Below are positions 1 to 8,630 of a stretch of 64,000 nt of DNA, piece after piece (position 1 is the first letter of the stretch; each line of letters opens with the position of its first letter). The position numbers and the translations under genes are program-made. The stretch comes from GCA-2401735 sp051252095. GTDB lineage: Bacteria; Pseudomonadota; Gammaproteobacteria; Burkholderiales; Methylophilaceae. The notes beneath the pieces are model-generated. The model worked only from the letters and a program-made list of their open reading frames with translations, did not search any database and was not told the origin of the DNA. The DNA is taken from positions 56,291-120,290 of the forward strand of contig JBPOFK010000008.1 in NCBI GenBank assembly GCA_051252095.1, read 5' to 3'.

Positions 1-788
1 AACCATTATTTAATGCAGATACGTTAGAAAAAGATAGTGGGCACCCACGGTGGGCTGAACTGAAATTCTTACATGATTTTGCCGAGTCATTAGAAAAAGC
101 GCGTGGCAAATATGACCCGAATCGTGCGCCACAAATTGACTACAATTTCTATGTCAACGATGGTGTCGTGCGTATAGTGGCCAGAGAACGCGGTTCGCCT
201 ATGGATAAATTAGTTGCGGAACTCATGATCTATGCCAATAGCACTTGGGGCGATGCGCTGAAACAAGGTGGTTTGGCTGGCATTTATCGCGCGCAAACTG
301 GCGGCAAAGTCTTTATGACAACAGAGGCCACGCCACATCAAGGCATGGGCTTAGCGCAATACGCTTGGTGCACCTCGCCATTACGTCGCGCTGTAGATCT
401 AGTCAATCAGCGCCAGCTCATTGCTTTGCTAAGACAAGAAGAAGCTCCCTATGCAGCAGATGGCGAGCAATTAAAGGTAATTATGCGAGACTTTGATCAG
501 ACTTATCAGAGTTACAGCGATTTTCAAACGCGAATGGAGCGTTACTGGTGTTTGCAATACTTAATTCAAGAGAATATACAAGAAGTGTTTGCAGTAGTCT
601 GGCGTGAAAACCTAGTCAGAATTGATGGTATGTTCTACATCACTAAGGTGCCAAGTTTGCCAGAACTGAAAGTTGGCACAAAGGTTAGTTTGGAAATTAA
701 GCAGATTGATCCACTATTAATGGAGCTTAACTGCAAATTTAAACAAGTCATAGAAGCTGAAGTAGAAGCAGTATCGGGGGAAGTGTAA
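1..788 (+). CDS. RNB-family 3'-5' exoribonuclease (RNase II/R type), C-terminal part
   Basis: The reading frame is open from base 3 to the TAA at 786-788, so the gene starts upstream of the window and only about 262 C-terminal residues are seen. The stretch RGSPMDKLVAELMIYAN, a following IYRAQ and the block TSPLRRAVDLVNQRQL are the conserved C-terminal blocks of the RNB catalytic domain, which degrades single-stranded RNA hydrolytically in the 3' to 5' direction. The last 80 or so residues look like the small beta-barrel, S1-like RNA-binding tail of RNase II-type proteins. The metal-binding aspartates of the active site should lie in the missing part. The next gene follows with no gap, so the two are probably co-transcribed. 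I cannot say whether this is an rnb- or rnr-type enzyme. Confidence 0.85.
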   Translation, partial: PLFNADTLEKDSGHPRWAELKFLHDFAESLEKARGKYDPNRAPQIDYNFYVNDGVVRIVARERGSPMDKLVAELMIYANSTWGDALKQGGLAGIYRAQTGGKVFMTTEATPHQGMGLAQYAWCTSPLRRAVDLVNQRQLIALLRQEEAPYAADGEQLKVIMRDFDQTYQSYSDFQTRMERYWCLQYLIQENIQEVFAVVWRENLVRIDGMFYITKVPSLPELKVGTKVSLEIKQIDPLLMELNCKFKQVIEAEVEAVSGEV

Positions 789-1580
789 GTGGGTTTTTTT
801 AGACGTAAAATTCATAAAAGTGTTGCAGAAGAGAACACGGTAGAAGTGACAGAGCTAGATGGGATTAGACAATTACATTTAGGCTCAAAAACAGTACAAA
901 GTGGCATGTTAGTCGCATCCCCTTTAGTGTTGGTATTTAACTATTCGCGTGCACTCATGTATTTCTTACTATTCAGGGACGATATTAAAGATTTGCTGAT
1001 GATTGGCTTGGGTGGTGGCTCTGTTAGTAAATATGTACATGGCTATTGTCCTGATATTAACCAAACCGTTGTTGAAATTAATCAGCAGGTGATTGATATT
1101 GCACGTAGCCACTTTTTTTTGCCAGAGAATGATGACAAACTGAATGTGATTAAAGGTGATGGATTGCACTATCTGGAAAACAATCCATTAAGCCAAGATT
1201 GTTTAATGATTGACGGCTTTGATTCTGATGGTATTCCTGATGGATTTTGTACGCCTGATTTTTTTGATATGTGTTATGACGTCTTAAATGATAATGGTGT
1301 ATTTTTAATAAATCTTTGGGGTTCAGATAAGAACTTTGATATTTATTTACAACGGATAGAGCAAACATTTTTAGGCCGTGTGCTCGTGCTACCGACAGGG
1401 AAGCCAGGCAATATTATCGTATTTGCTTTTAAGGACCCTGTTAAGCTCACAGAAAAACGTATCAGAGAGCGCGCTTTGAAATTAAATCATGATCATATCA
1501 TCGACTTTACTGAGTTTTTGGATAAGCTGCATGAGCAGAATGGCTACCAAAAAATGTATTCAACATTGGAATCTTTATGA
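789..1580 (+). CDS. Spermidine synthase-like (PABS-fold) methyltransferase-family protein
   Basis: The 263-residue product has the nucleotide-binding core of the spermidine/spermine synthase family: a glycine-rich loop IGLGGGSVSKY, an acidic residue ending the next strand (VVEIN), and GDGLHYL followed by IDGFDSDG. Family members bind decarboxylated SAM or SAM and usually transfer an aminopropyl group. Short solo members like this one are often of unknown substrate. The start is a GTG directly after the TAA of the exoribonuclease gene; I see no better in-frame ATG. The 3' end overlaps the next gene by four bases (ATGA), which points to translational coupling. No membrane segment is visible. 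A true spermidine synthase role is uncertain because no speD or speA homologue is nearby. Confidence 0.75.
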   Translation: MGFFRRKIHKSVAEENTVEVTELDGIRQLHLGSKTVQSGMLVASPLVLVFNYSRALMYFLLFRDDIKDLLMIGLGGGSVSKYVHGYCPDINQTVVEINQQVIDIARSHFFLPENDDKLNVIKGDGLHYLENNPLSQDCLMIDGFDSDGIPDGFCTPDFFDMCYDVLNDNGVFLINLWGSDKNFDIYLQRIEQTFLGRVLVLPTGKPGNIIVFAFKDPVKLTEKRIRERALKLNHDHIIDFTEFLDKLHEQNGYQKMYSTLESL

Positions 1581-2728
1581 ACCAACAATTTTTCGCCACT
1601 TGTCCTCGAGGATTAGAGGCATTGCTTGTAAAAGAGCTGCAAACAAGTGGTGCAAAAAACATTAAACAAACTGATGGTGGCGTTTCTTTTTTGGGTGATG
1701 TTGGTGTTTGTTATTACGTCAATTTACATTCTCGTATTGCTACACGTGTGCTCTGGCAAGTTGCCCGAGGGCAATACGCCAATGAAGAGGACTTATTCCA
1801 AGCCGCATACAAAGTCAATTGGCCAAACTGGTTTGATGTAAAACACGATTTTATGGTGAAAGTGACTGGGGTTAAATGCCCGCTCAAAAGCTTAGAATTT
1901 GCTACGCTTAAAATTAAAGATGCTGTGTGCGATAAGTTTAGGCTTAAGGTTGGTAGTCGGCCATACATCGATACAAAAAAACCAGCGGTTCGTATTCATG
2001 CTTACTTAACGGCAGAGCACTATATTCTATACGTTGATACCTCAGGAGACGCTTTATACCAACGAGGCAATAGAAAGGCCAGCATTGAGGCGCCTTTGCG
2101 CGAGAATTTAGCAGCAGGCATCTTACAGCTCAGTGGTTGGCAAGTAGGACAACCCTTGTTGGATCCCATGTGTGGTAGCGGCACCTTTTTGCTAGAAGCT
2201 GTAATGATGGCACTTAATATTGCCCCAGGGTTGAACAGAGGGTTTGGTTTTGAGCGGCTTAAAAACTTTGAATCAGATACTTGGAAAAAAGTAAAAAGTG
2301 CAGCGCAGCAAAATATTAAGCCAGTTAGCTTTCAAAAAATATACGGCAGTGATGCAGATTTGCGCGCTGTTCGTATTGCAAAGCGTAACCTAGAGGAAGC
2401 TGGTTTTCTTGAGGCTGTGCAATTATCGCAATTTGATATTACTGAAGTCCCACCACCAGCTGATATGGGCGTCTTAGTTGCGAATCCACCTTATGGTGTC
2501 CGTATTGGTGAAGATGAAGGTTTGACTGCACTCTACCCTAAGTTGGGGGAAACCTTAAAACGCAAGTTTGCTGGTTGGAACACCTATTTTCTAACGAATG
2601 ATTTGCGCATGCCTAAAATGATGCGTTTGTCGCCAAGTAAAAAGACGCCATTATTTAACGGTCCTTTAGAGTGCCGCTTGTTTGAAATAAAAATGGTGGC
2701 AGGTTCCAATCGAAAGCCACATAAATAA
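1577..2728 (+). CDS. rlmL: THUMP-domain class I rRNA methyltransferase, RlmL type (23S rRNA guanine-N2)
   Basis: The 383-residue protein opens with the ferredoxin-like/THUMP region (FFATCPRGLEALLVKEL) typical of the RlmL half of E. coli RlmKL. It continues with a Rossmann methyltransferase: SAM loop LLDPMCGSGTFLLEA around residue 195 and the catalytic NPPYG motif of N-methyltransferases around residue 305. The RlmK half of the E. coli fusion is absent; such stand-alone proteins of about 380 residues are common in other bacteria. By family it would methylate N2 of a guanine in 23S rRNA (G2445 in E. coli). Its ATG overlaps the stop of the spermidine-synthase-like gene by four bases, so the two are translated together. 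The RlmL assignment rests on domain order, not on proven specificity. Confidence 0.82.
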   Translation: MNQQFFATCPRGLEALLVKELQTSGAKNIKQTDGGVSFLGDVGVCYYVNLHSRIATRVLWQVARGQYANEEDLFQAAYKVNWPNWFDVKHDFMVKVTGVKCPLKSLEFATLKIKDAVCDKFRLKVGSRPYIDTKKPAVRIHAYLTAEHYILYVDTSGDALYQRGNRKASIEAPLRENLAAGILQLSGWQVGQPLLDPMCGSGTFLLEAVMMALNIAPGLNRGFGFERLKNFESDTWKKVKSAAQQNIKPVSFQKIYGSDADLRAVRIAKRNLEEAGFLEAVQLSQFDITEVPPPADMGVLVANPPYGVRIGEDEGLTALYPKLGETLKRKFAGWNTYFLTNDLRMPKMMRLSPSKKTPLFNGPLECRLFEIKMVAGSNRKPHK

Positions 2729-2852
2729 CTATTTTTGATAAGATGGTTAAGCGGCAATTGGCTTTATTAAAACAATTCAGTTTGCACGACAAGATAAGAG
2801 TGAAAAACGTGACATAAAAATGAATGAATAATTGATTTGCAAGGAGAGGAAA

Positions 2853-5111
2853 ATGGAAAGTCTCTTGAGTTTTATAACGCCAGATAACTTTATGCCGCAC
2901 GGGCACTGTTATTTATGGACACCAAAACTTCTCTGGTTATATGTCATTTCAGATAGTTTGATTGCGCTATCTTACTTTAGCATCCCTGTTGCGATTACTT
3001 ATTTTATACGTAAACGAATCGACCTCGAATTCAACCACGTATTTATCATGTTTTCCCTATTTATTTTCTTTTGTGGGATGACACATTTAATTTCCATTTT
3101 GACCATTTGGCAGCCAGCCTACTGGCTGGATGCAGGAATGAAGGGGTTGACTGCTATTGCCTCTGCCATTACTGCTATATTGTTATGGCGTCTAATACCG
3201 GTATTGCTAACGGTAACCAGTGCTAAGCAATTACAAAAGACGATAGATCAGTTAAAACATGAAATCGTGCAACGTAAGCAGGCGGAACAAGATTTAGCAA
3301 ACTTAAATAATAATCTTGAAGGGCTAGTGCAGCAGCGTACGCTGGAGCTTTCTAATATTAACCGCGACTTGCTGATGGAAATCGAGCAAAGAAAACTGGT
3401 TGAGCAAGATTTATTTAAAGAAAAGCAACAAGCGCAAGTAACTTTAGAGTCAATTGGTGATGGCGTTATAACAACGGATATGGACTCTAAGGTTGCTTAT
3501 TTAAATCCGATTGCAGAAAAAATGACAGGTTGGAAAAATGAGGAAGCAATTGGACGACCAATATTAGAAGTATTTAGAGTGCTCAATGAAAGCTCAAGAA
3601 AGCTAGCACCAAACCCTGTGGATGTTGTACTCGAACATGGGCAAGTATGTGGCATTGCCAACCACACTGTCTTAGTGTCGAAAACGGGTGAGGAATTTGC
3701 AATTGAAGACTCGGCTGCTCCAATCATTAGTGTTAATAATGAAATGACTGGGGTGGTGCTGGTTTTTCATGATGTCAGTAGTGCCAAGCGCATGGCTGAA
3801 AGAATGTCTTATCTGGCAGAGCATGACTTTTTAACTGATCTGCCAAACAGGTTATTGCTGACTGACCGTATCACGCAAGCGCTGAGTATCGCAAAAAGAA
3901 AAAACAGTAGGGTGGCAATACTCTATTTGGATATAGATCACTTCAAGAAAGTAAATGATACGCTAGGGCATGAGGTTGGCGATCAGTTGCTTATGGCGCT
4001 CAGTCATAAATTTAAGGCTTGCTTGAGAGATATGGATACCATTAGCCGACAGGGCGGGGACGAGTTTGTCGTTCTTTTAACTGAGTTTGATAGCCCGAGT
4101 ACGCCAGCAAATATTGCAAATAAATTGCTTGAGGAAACAAGTGCGACATTGCAAGTTGGATTGCATGAACTAAATGTATCGGCCAGTATTGGTATTGCGA
4201 TGTACCCAGAAGATGGCGGTAATCCAGATGCATTAATGCGCAATGCCGATGCTGCCATGTATTATGCAAAAAGCACTGGCAGGAATAATTACCAATTTTT
4301 TACAAAACAACTCAGTAAAAAAATTGCAGAACAAATAGAGCTGGAAAGTAGTTTATTCAAAGCTTTCAATCAAAATGAGTTTAAACTGGTCTTCCAACCA
4401 AAAGTGTCATTGAAAACGGGTTTAATTATAGGTGCTGAAGCGCTTATTCGCTGGCATCATCCCGAGAAAGGCCTGGTCTCTCCTGATGTGTTCATTCCTA
4501 TTGCTGAGGACACAGGGCTTATTAAGCTGATTGGTAAATGGGTTTTAGATGAAGCATGTAGACAAAATAAACGTTGGCAGGATGAGGGGCTATTAGCAAT
4601 ACCTGTGGCCATCAACGTCTCGCCAGTCGAATTAAAACGGGTTAATTTTTTACATCAAGTGTCTGTTGCATTAATGCAGTCTGGGCTGGAAGCACAGTTT
4701 CTTGAATTGGAAGTGACAGAGACTGTTGCCATTGATAGTAATGAAGAGAGTCTTAAGGACTTGTTGGCACTGAGAGAAATGGGTGTTCAATTGTCAATTG
4801 ATGATTTTGGTACGGGCTACTCAAGCTTATCTTATTTGAAGCGTCTGCCCATCAATCATGTCAAGATTGACAAAAGCTTCGTAAGAGATATTCTAGTTGA
4901 TACTAATGATGCTGCTATTGTGACAGCCATTATTAAGATGTCTCATAGTTTAAACTTTATCGTGATTGCCGAAGGTGTCGAAACAGCAGAGCAATTAAAG
5001 TTCTTAAAAGAATGTGAGTGTGATGAAATACAAGGGTATTTCATCAGCCGACCAGTTTATGCGGATGAGTTTGCCAGTTTGCTCAAAGCAAATAAGAACT
5101 ACTTAACTTAG
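2853..5111 (+). CDS. Membrane sensor GGDEF-EAL protein with ethylene-receptor (ETR1)-like N-terminal domain and PAS domain
   Basis: The ATG at 2853 is preferred because AAGGAGAGG lies just upstream; an in-frame TTG at 2832 would only add seven residues. The 752-residue protein starts with three membrane helices (about residues 25-52, 60-84 and 95-118). They match the ethylene-binding domain of plant ETR1 and cyanobacterial homologues: D34, Y41, I71, C74 and H78 fall at the spacing of ETR1 D25, Y32, I62, C65 and H69, where Cys and His bind Cu(I). A coiled coil follows, then a PAS domain (about 195-310), a GGDEF domain (about 320-485, motif intact) and an EAL domain (E529-A530-L531, DDFGTG intact). 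Both c-di-GMP synthesis and hydrolysis are possible from the motifs. The input is probably a small ligand or copper at the membrane; this is inferred. Confidence 0.88.
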   Translation: MESLLSFITPDNFMPHGHCYLWTPKLLWLYVISDSLIALSYFSIPVAITYFIRKRIDLEFNHVFIMFSLFIFFCGMTHLISILTIWQPAYWLDAGMKGLTAIASAITAILLWRLIPVLLTVTSAKQLQKTIDQLKHEIVQRKQAEQDLANLNNNLEGLVQQRTLELSNINRDLLMEIEQRKLVEQDLFKEKQQAQVTLESIGDGVITTDMDSKVAYLNPIAEKMTGWKNEEAIGRPILEVFRVLNESSRKLAPNPVDVVLEHGQVCGIANHTVLVSKTGEEFAIEDSAAPIISVNNEMTGVVLVFHDVSSAKRMAERMSYLAEHDFLTDLPNRLLLTDRITQALSIAKRKNSRVAILYLDIDHFKKVNDTLGHEVGDQLLMALSHKFKACLRDMDTISRQGGDEFVVLLTEFDSPSTPANIANKLLEETSATLQVGLHELNVSASIGIAMYPEDGGNPDALMRNADAAMYYAKSTGRNNYQFFTKQLSKKIAEQIELESSLFKAFNQNEFKLVFQPKVSLKTGLIIGAEALIRWHHPEKGLVSPDVFIPIAEDTGLIKLIGKWVLDEACRQNKRWQDEGLLAIPVAINVSPVELKRVNFLHQVSVALMQSGLEAQFLELEVTETVAIDSNEESLKDLLALREMGVQLSIDDFGTGYSSLSYLKRLPINHVKIDKSFVRDILVDTNDAAIVTAIIKMSHSLNFIVIAEGVETAEQLKFLKECECDEIQGYFISRPVYADEFASLLKANKNYLT

Positions 5112-5136
5112 TGAGTATATATATTTGGGAATAATA

Positions 5137-5490
5137 GTGACAGACTCTTTAAATGATTTGCGTGAACGCATTAACCAGTTTGTGCAGGAACGAGATTGGG
5201 CGCAGTTTCACTCACCAAAAAATTTAGCAATGGCGATGATTGTTGAAGCAGCTGAAGTGGTAGAGCATTTTCAGTGGCTGACGGAAGAAGAAAGCAAACA
5301 CTTAGACACAGAAAAAAAAGTGCAAATTGGACATGAGTTGTCAGACACATTTGTTTATTTGCTTCGCATTGCTGAAGTATGCGGGATTGACTTAATTGCA
5401 GCAGCAAACGAAAAGATTGATTTAAATGCTAAGAAATACCCAGTTGAAAAAGCTAAGGGTAGTAATGCAAAGTATACAAAGTACCAATAA
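5137..5490 (+). CDS. MazG-like nucleotide pyrophosphohydrolase (DCTPP1/RS21-C6 type)
   Basis: The product of about 117 residues is an all-alpha NTP pyrophosphohydrolase. The metal-binding pattern E-A-A-E (MIVEAAEVVEHFQW) and the later H-E-L-S-D-T (GHELSDTFVYLL) are those of the MazG/DCTPP1 family, which cleaves non-canonical or excess dNTPs to the monophosphate plus pyrophosphate and so cleans the nucleotide pool. The GTG at 5137 with GGGA a few bases upstream is a better start than the TTG at 5125. It lies 25 bases after the GGDEF-EAL gene and may be read through from it. The substrate cannot be told from sequence. Confidence 0.82.
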   Translation: MTDSLNDLRERINQFVQERDWAQFHSPKNLAMAMIVEAAEVVEHFQWLTEEESKHLDTEKKVQIGHELSDTFVYLLRIAEVCGIDLIAAANEKIDLNAKKYPVEKAKGSNAKYTKYQ

Positions 5491-5538
5491 GCATTGACTG
5501 AATCTAACTGCTTTTTAAACTAGACGGAGTGATATGTA

Positions 5539-6036
5539 GTGGAACAAAGTATTAAATCAGCAGTAACAGATTTATTAAATGCACAGCATATTGTATTTGA
5601 TGTGATTGAAATACCATTGAGTGAAGATAAAAAACCAGTGCGTAATTTAGAGGAGTTGTTGTCAGCTAAAGGATTAGATGCTGGTTCAGTGGTTAGAAGC
5701 GTACTTTTTAGAGGAGGGTCTGAGCAGTTTTTTATGCTGGCTTTAGCTGGCGGAGGCCGAGCTGATTGGGGTGTGTTACGTAAGCATCTAGGTGAGCGCA
5801 AACTTAGGATGGCTGAATTTGATGAAGTAACAGAAGTAACAGGTTATGTAGTTGGCGCAGTGCCACCTATTGCTTTGCCAGAAACAATAAAAATCCTAAT
5901 TGATGATAGTGTTAATGATTACGAGAGGGTGGTGATTGGTAGTGGTGTGCTTGGATATGCTTTAGCATTAAAAAAGGATGATTTATTAACCTTGCTTGCA
6001 AATGCAGAACAGGGTAATTTTATCAAAGAAGCATAA
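5539..6036 (+). CDS. YbaK/ProX-type aminoacyl-tRNA deacylase domain protein
   Basis: The 165-residue protein has the YbaK/EbsC fold. The N-terminal region, the SVVRSVLFRGG strand with the conserved arginine, the glycine-rich LALAGGGRADW segment and the terminal GSGVLGYALAL are typical. Family members hydrolyse mis-acylated tRNAs (for example Cys- or Ala-tRNAPro) in trans. The start is a GTG preceded by GACGGAGTG. The gene is followed at once by a strong hairpin terminator, so it is the last gene of the transcript that begins upstream. The exact aminoacyl-tRNA specificity is not evident. Confidence 0.75.
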   Translation: MEQSIKSAVTDLLNAQHIVFDVIEIPLSEDKKPVRNLEELLSAKGLDAGSVVRSVLFRGGSEQFFMLALAGGGRADWGVLRKHLGERKLRMAEFDEVTEVTGYVVGAVPPIALPETIKILIDDSVNDYERVVIGSGVLGYALALKKDDLLTLLANAEQGNFIKEA

Positions 6037-6054
6037 TCGTTATTAATAGGTATT

Positions 6055-6081
6055 AAAAAAGCCCAGCATTGCTGGGCTTTA
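6055..6081. terminator. Bidirectional intrinsic terminator between ybaK-like gene and tpx
   Basis: GCCCAGCA and TGCTGGGC form an 8-bp GC-rich stem with a minimal loop, flanked by A6 on the left and TTT on the right. It lies between the ends of two convergent genes, so it can serve both. Confidence 0.85.
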
Positions 6082-6102
6082 TGTTACACACGTATGTTGT
6101 TT

Positions 6103-6606
6103 TTATTTTAAGATTGCAATCGCTGCATCATAGTTTGGTTCTTGTGTAATTTCAGGCACAAGTTCAATATATTTTACGACGTCATTTTCATCTAAGATAA
6201 TAACAGCGCGAGCTGCCAGACCGGCAAGTTTGCTACTAAATAACAGCACACCATAATTCATTAAGAAATCGCGGCCACGCATGGTCGATAGATTGACTAC
6301 ATTTTCAATACCCTCTGCTGCGCAAAAACGTTTTTGTGCAAAAGGTAAATCAGCAGAAATATTGATTACGACAGTATTATTGATACTGCCAGCACGCTTA
6401 TTGAACTCACGCACAGAGCTGGCACATGTTGGTGTGTCAACGCTTGGAAATAAATTCAATACTTTACGCTTACCAGCAAAGCTATCCAATGTTACATCGG
6501 CTAATGCTGAATCAACCAACGTAAAGTTTGGTGCGGTGCTTCCTATTTGAGGTAAGTTTCCTGCAACATCGACAGGGTTCCCTTTAAGCATAACTGAGCT
6601 AGACAT
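6103..6606 (-). CDS. tpx: Thiol peroxidase (atypical 2-Cys peroxiredoxin)
   Basis: The 167-residue protein is Tpx: peroxidatic C61 in VDTPTCA and resolving C95 in KRFC are at exactly the E. coli Tpx positions. It reduces hydroperoxides, preferring alkyl and lipid peroxides, using thioredoxin in the cytoplasm or periplasm. Only a start without a signal peptide is seen here. The ATG at 6606 follows an AAAGGAGG Shine-Dalgarno sequence read on the minus strand. It is monocistronic, bounded by hairpin terminators on both sides. Confidence 0.96.
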   Translation of the reverse strand: MSSSVMLKGNPVDVAGNLPQIGSTAPNFTLVDSALADVTLDSFAGKRKVLNLFPSVDTPTCASSVREFNKRAGSINNTVVINISADLPFAQKRFCAAEGIENVVNLSTMRGRDFLMNYGVLLFSSKLAGLAARAVIILDENDVVKYIELVPEITQEPNYDAAIAILK

Positions 6607-6656
6607 CGTCGCCTCCTTTTAAATTGTTATATGACTTTAGTTATAGCATCATAAAA

Positions 6657-6687
6657 CAAAAAGCACCTGCTGTGCAGGTGCTTTTTA
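6657..6687 (-). terminator. Intrinsic terminator downstream of the FIST gene
   Basis: AGCACCTGC and GCAGGTGCT form a 9-bp stem flanked by A and T runs. It lies between the 3' end of the FIST gene and the start of tpx on the minus strand, so it ends the FIST transcript. Confidence 0.85.
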
Positions 6688-6708
6688 CAAATTGTCAAAA
6701 TATGGTTT

Positions 6709-7863
6709 TTAGAGTGTTTCGCTTAAATAAGCAATTGTCATCGTCTGGTTATGTAGCACGCTATCGGTCGTGTTGGGGCGAGGAGCAATCTCCCCATAAG
6801 AATAAAATCCTGTGACCGAGGTTTGTGCACCTAATATCTGTTGGACCAATTTAACCTCATCAACCACTTGTTCGGCCATGACCCCTTTACGGCCAACACA
6901 GCTTACACAAAGTGCCAAGCCTGGCTGGTTAGTTTTTTGCGCATCTAGCCCATCTAATACTAAGTTAGCAGCAGCACCTGCACCTTCAACTAATCTGTCA
7001 TGGTTTGTTTGGCATAACCTTACAGTGATGCCTTCCTCAACATTACCCGCAAAAGTCAAACTATTTTCTTTAGGATCAATTGCCAGCAATGTTCGGATTC
7101 TTTCTACATCACGTTTACCTTCTTCAATCACGGCAAGGGGGAATTTCAAACCACTGCCTGGTAAGCCTTTTGAGAAAGCTGCGCCAATATACATTTGGTA
7201 GAGAGATAAGGCAGGTTTACCATCCAGTTCATAGACAACGTTTTTGTCTGATTTTGTTACTTTGCGTGGTGGGCCATATGGTCGCCAGCCACCTAGTGCG
7301 CCACTAGCTGTAACCAGTGAGTCGCCATATAAACCAACTGCAATGACCATGTGGTCAGAAATGGTATCATTAAATAGTTGTAGTGTTTTTACGAACGCGC
7401 CACCATCTCCTGCTAAACCACCTATGATTGGCACATCACCTAAAACAGATTGGAAGCCACTGATTAACTCAGAACCATTGACATTCAAGCCGTCTGAGAG
7501 GACTAGCACGGTACGCAGTGTATCCGCTTTTAATTGCTTCGCTAAATTAACAGCCGTTTCGAAAGAATCTTGCATATTTGAAGATTTACTTTGCGCAACA
7601 CGTTGTATTACTTTTTGCCATTGGATAGCGGTTATCTGAATGCTGTCATCGAAAACACCGTTTGGACTAATTTCGCCAGAGGTTGTACAACCAATAATTT
7701 GTGCCGTTGGATAACGTTGTTTTAACGTAGATTGCAATTTGCCTTCATTGAATCTTTTGACTGAGCTGAATACAAGTACTAAATTAGCCGCAGCTAATGG
7801 AGATGCCCCTGTTAAATCTTTTACTGTTGATTTTGAATCTATAGATTCTTGAACAATAATCAT
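6709..7863 (-). CDS. FIST N- and C-domain signal-sensing protein
   Basis: The 384-residue soluble protein has a FIST N domain (VFSSVKRF near the start, IIGCTTSGEISPNGVFDD, later LVLSDGLNVNG and PIIGGLAGDG) and a FIST C domain (CVGRKGVMAEQ and a terminal GFYSYGEIAP). FIST domains are thought to bind small ligands, perhaps amino acids, and usually accompany signal-transduction genes. Here the gene is divergent from the Pil-Chp chemosensory operon across a 334-bp shared control region, so a sensory role tied to that pathway is plausible but inferred. The ATG at 7863 has GGGA nine bases upstream. Confidence 0.88.
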   Translation of the reverse strand: MIIVQESIDSKSTVKDLTGASPLAAANLVLVFSSVKRFNEGKLQSTLKQRYPTAQIIGCTTSGEISPNGVFDDSIQITAIQWQKVIQRVAQSKSSNMQDSFETAVNLAKQLKADTLRTVLVLSDGLNVNGSELISGFQSVLGDVPIIGGLAGDGGAFVKTLQLFNDTISDHMVIAVGLYGDSLVTASGALGGWRPYGPPRKVTKSDKNVVYELDGKPALSLYQMYIGAAFSKGLPGSGLKFPLAVIEEGKRDVERIRTLLAIDPKENSLTFAGNVEEGITVRLCQTNHDRLVEGAGAAANLVLDGLDAQKTNQPGLALCVSCVGRKGVMAEQVVDEVKLVQQILGAQTSVTGFYSYGEIAPRPNTTDSVLHNQTMTIAYLSETL

Positions 7864-8197
7864 TTTCTATCATCCCTATGTTAATAAAGGTGTCGCGAAA
7901 ATTCGCCTTTAATCATTCTCTTAATTTTCTTCTTGCCATTATCTTAGTGACATTTAATAAAGGTGTATTACAAAATGTTACTAAAGTGTCGTTTTTATGT
8001 CTTATTATTAAAGTACCTTATCATAAATACACGCTAAGGTATTGCAATGTATTGCAAAGTATTACAATATGCGTATTATTAGTAAAGCATTTTTATGATT
8101 TTATGTGTAGTTTATGGCTTGAAATAGCGTTGAAATCAACATAAATGTAACAAATATTAACTGAGTGTAACAATTTTAATTAAAGGGGAATGTTAAA
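7864..8197. promoter_or_regulatory. Divergent control region between FIST gene and pil-chp operon
   Basis: This 334-bp AT-rich stretch holds no convincing gene. It contains two exact copies of TTAATAAAGGTGT (7881-7893 and 7954-7966). It also has three back-to-back 10-bp units of the form GTATTRCAAW at 8039-8048, 8049-8058 and 8059-8068, and two copies of TGTAACAA near 8146 and 8166. The 10-bp period equals one DNA turn, as expected for protein binding on one face. No single promoter stands out; TTGAAA boxes occur near 8117 and 8131 with weak -10 matches. Confidence 0.5.
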
Positions 8198-8584
8198 TTG
8201 GCTCAAGCAGAAATGACTGGCATAAAAGTTATGGTCATTGATGACAGCAACACAATTAGACGAAGTGCGGAGTTATTCCTCAAGGCTGCAGGTTGCGAAG
8301 TTATTTTGGCGGAAGACGGTTTTGATGCATTGGGTAAAATTGCAGAGCAACATCCAGATGTCATATTTGTCGATATTATGATGCCACGCTTAGATGGTTA
8401 TCAGACTTGTGCGCTAATTAAGCGAAATGATCGCTTTAATGCGACGCCTGTGATCATGCTATCAAGTAAAGATGGCTTGTTTGACAGGGCGCGTGGGCGG
8501 ATGGCAGGTTCGGATCAGTATCTAACCAAACCATTTACACAAGAGAGTTTGGTTGAAGCTGTTAATCTGTATGTGAAAAAATAA
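8198..8584 (+). CDS. pilG: Type IV pilus response regulator PilG
   Basis: This is a single-domain CheY-like receiver of 128 residues with the acidic pair D15-D16, phosphoacceptor D59 (FVDIMMPRLDG) and the conserved lysine in LTKPF. As first gene of a pilG-pilH-pilI-pilJ-chpA operon it should be the output regulator phosphorylated by ChpA, acting on pilus extension in Pil-Chp systems. The start is a TTG eight bases after AAAGGGGAA; an ATG at 8213 is the alternative. Confidence 0.9.
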   Translation: MAQAEMTGIKVMVIDDSNTIRRSAELFLKAAGCEVILAEDGFDALGKIAEQHPDVIFVDIMMPRLDGYQTCALIKRNDRFNATPVIMLSSKDGLFDRARGRMAGSDQYLTKPFTQESLVEAVNLYVKK

Positions 8585-8630
8585 TAGATGGTTTGTAATC
8601 GTAATAAGTGCAGGTTTTTAGGAGGATAAA

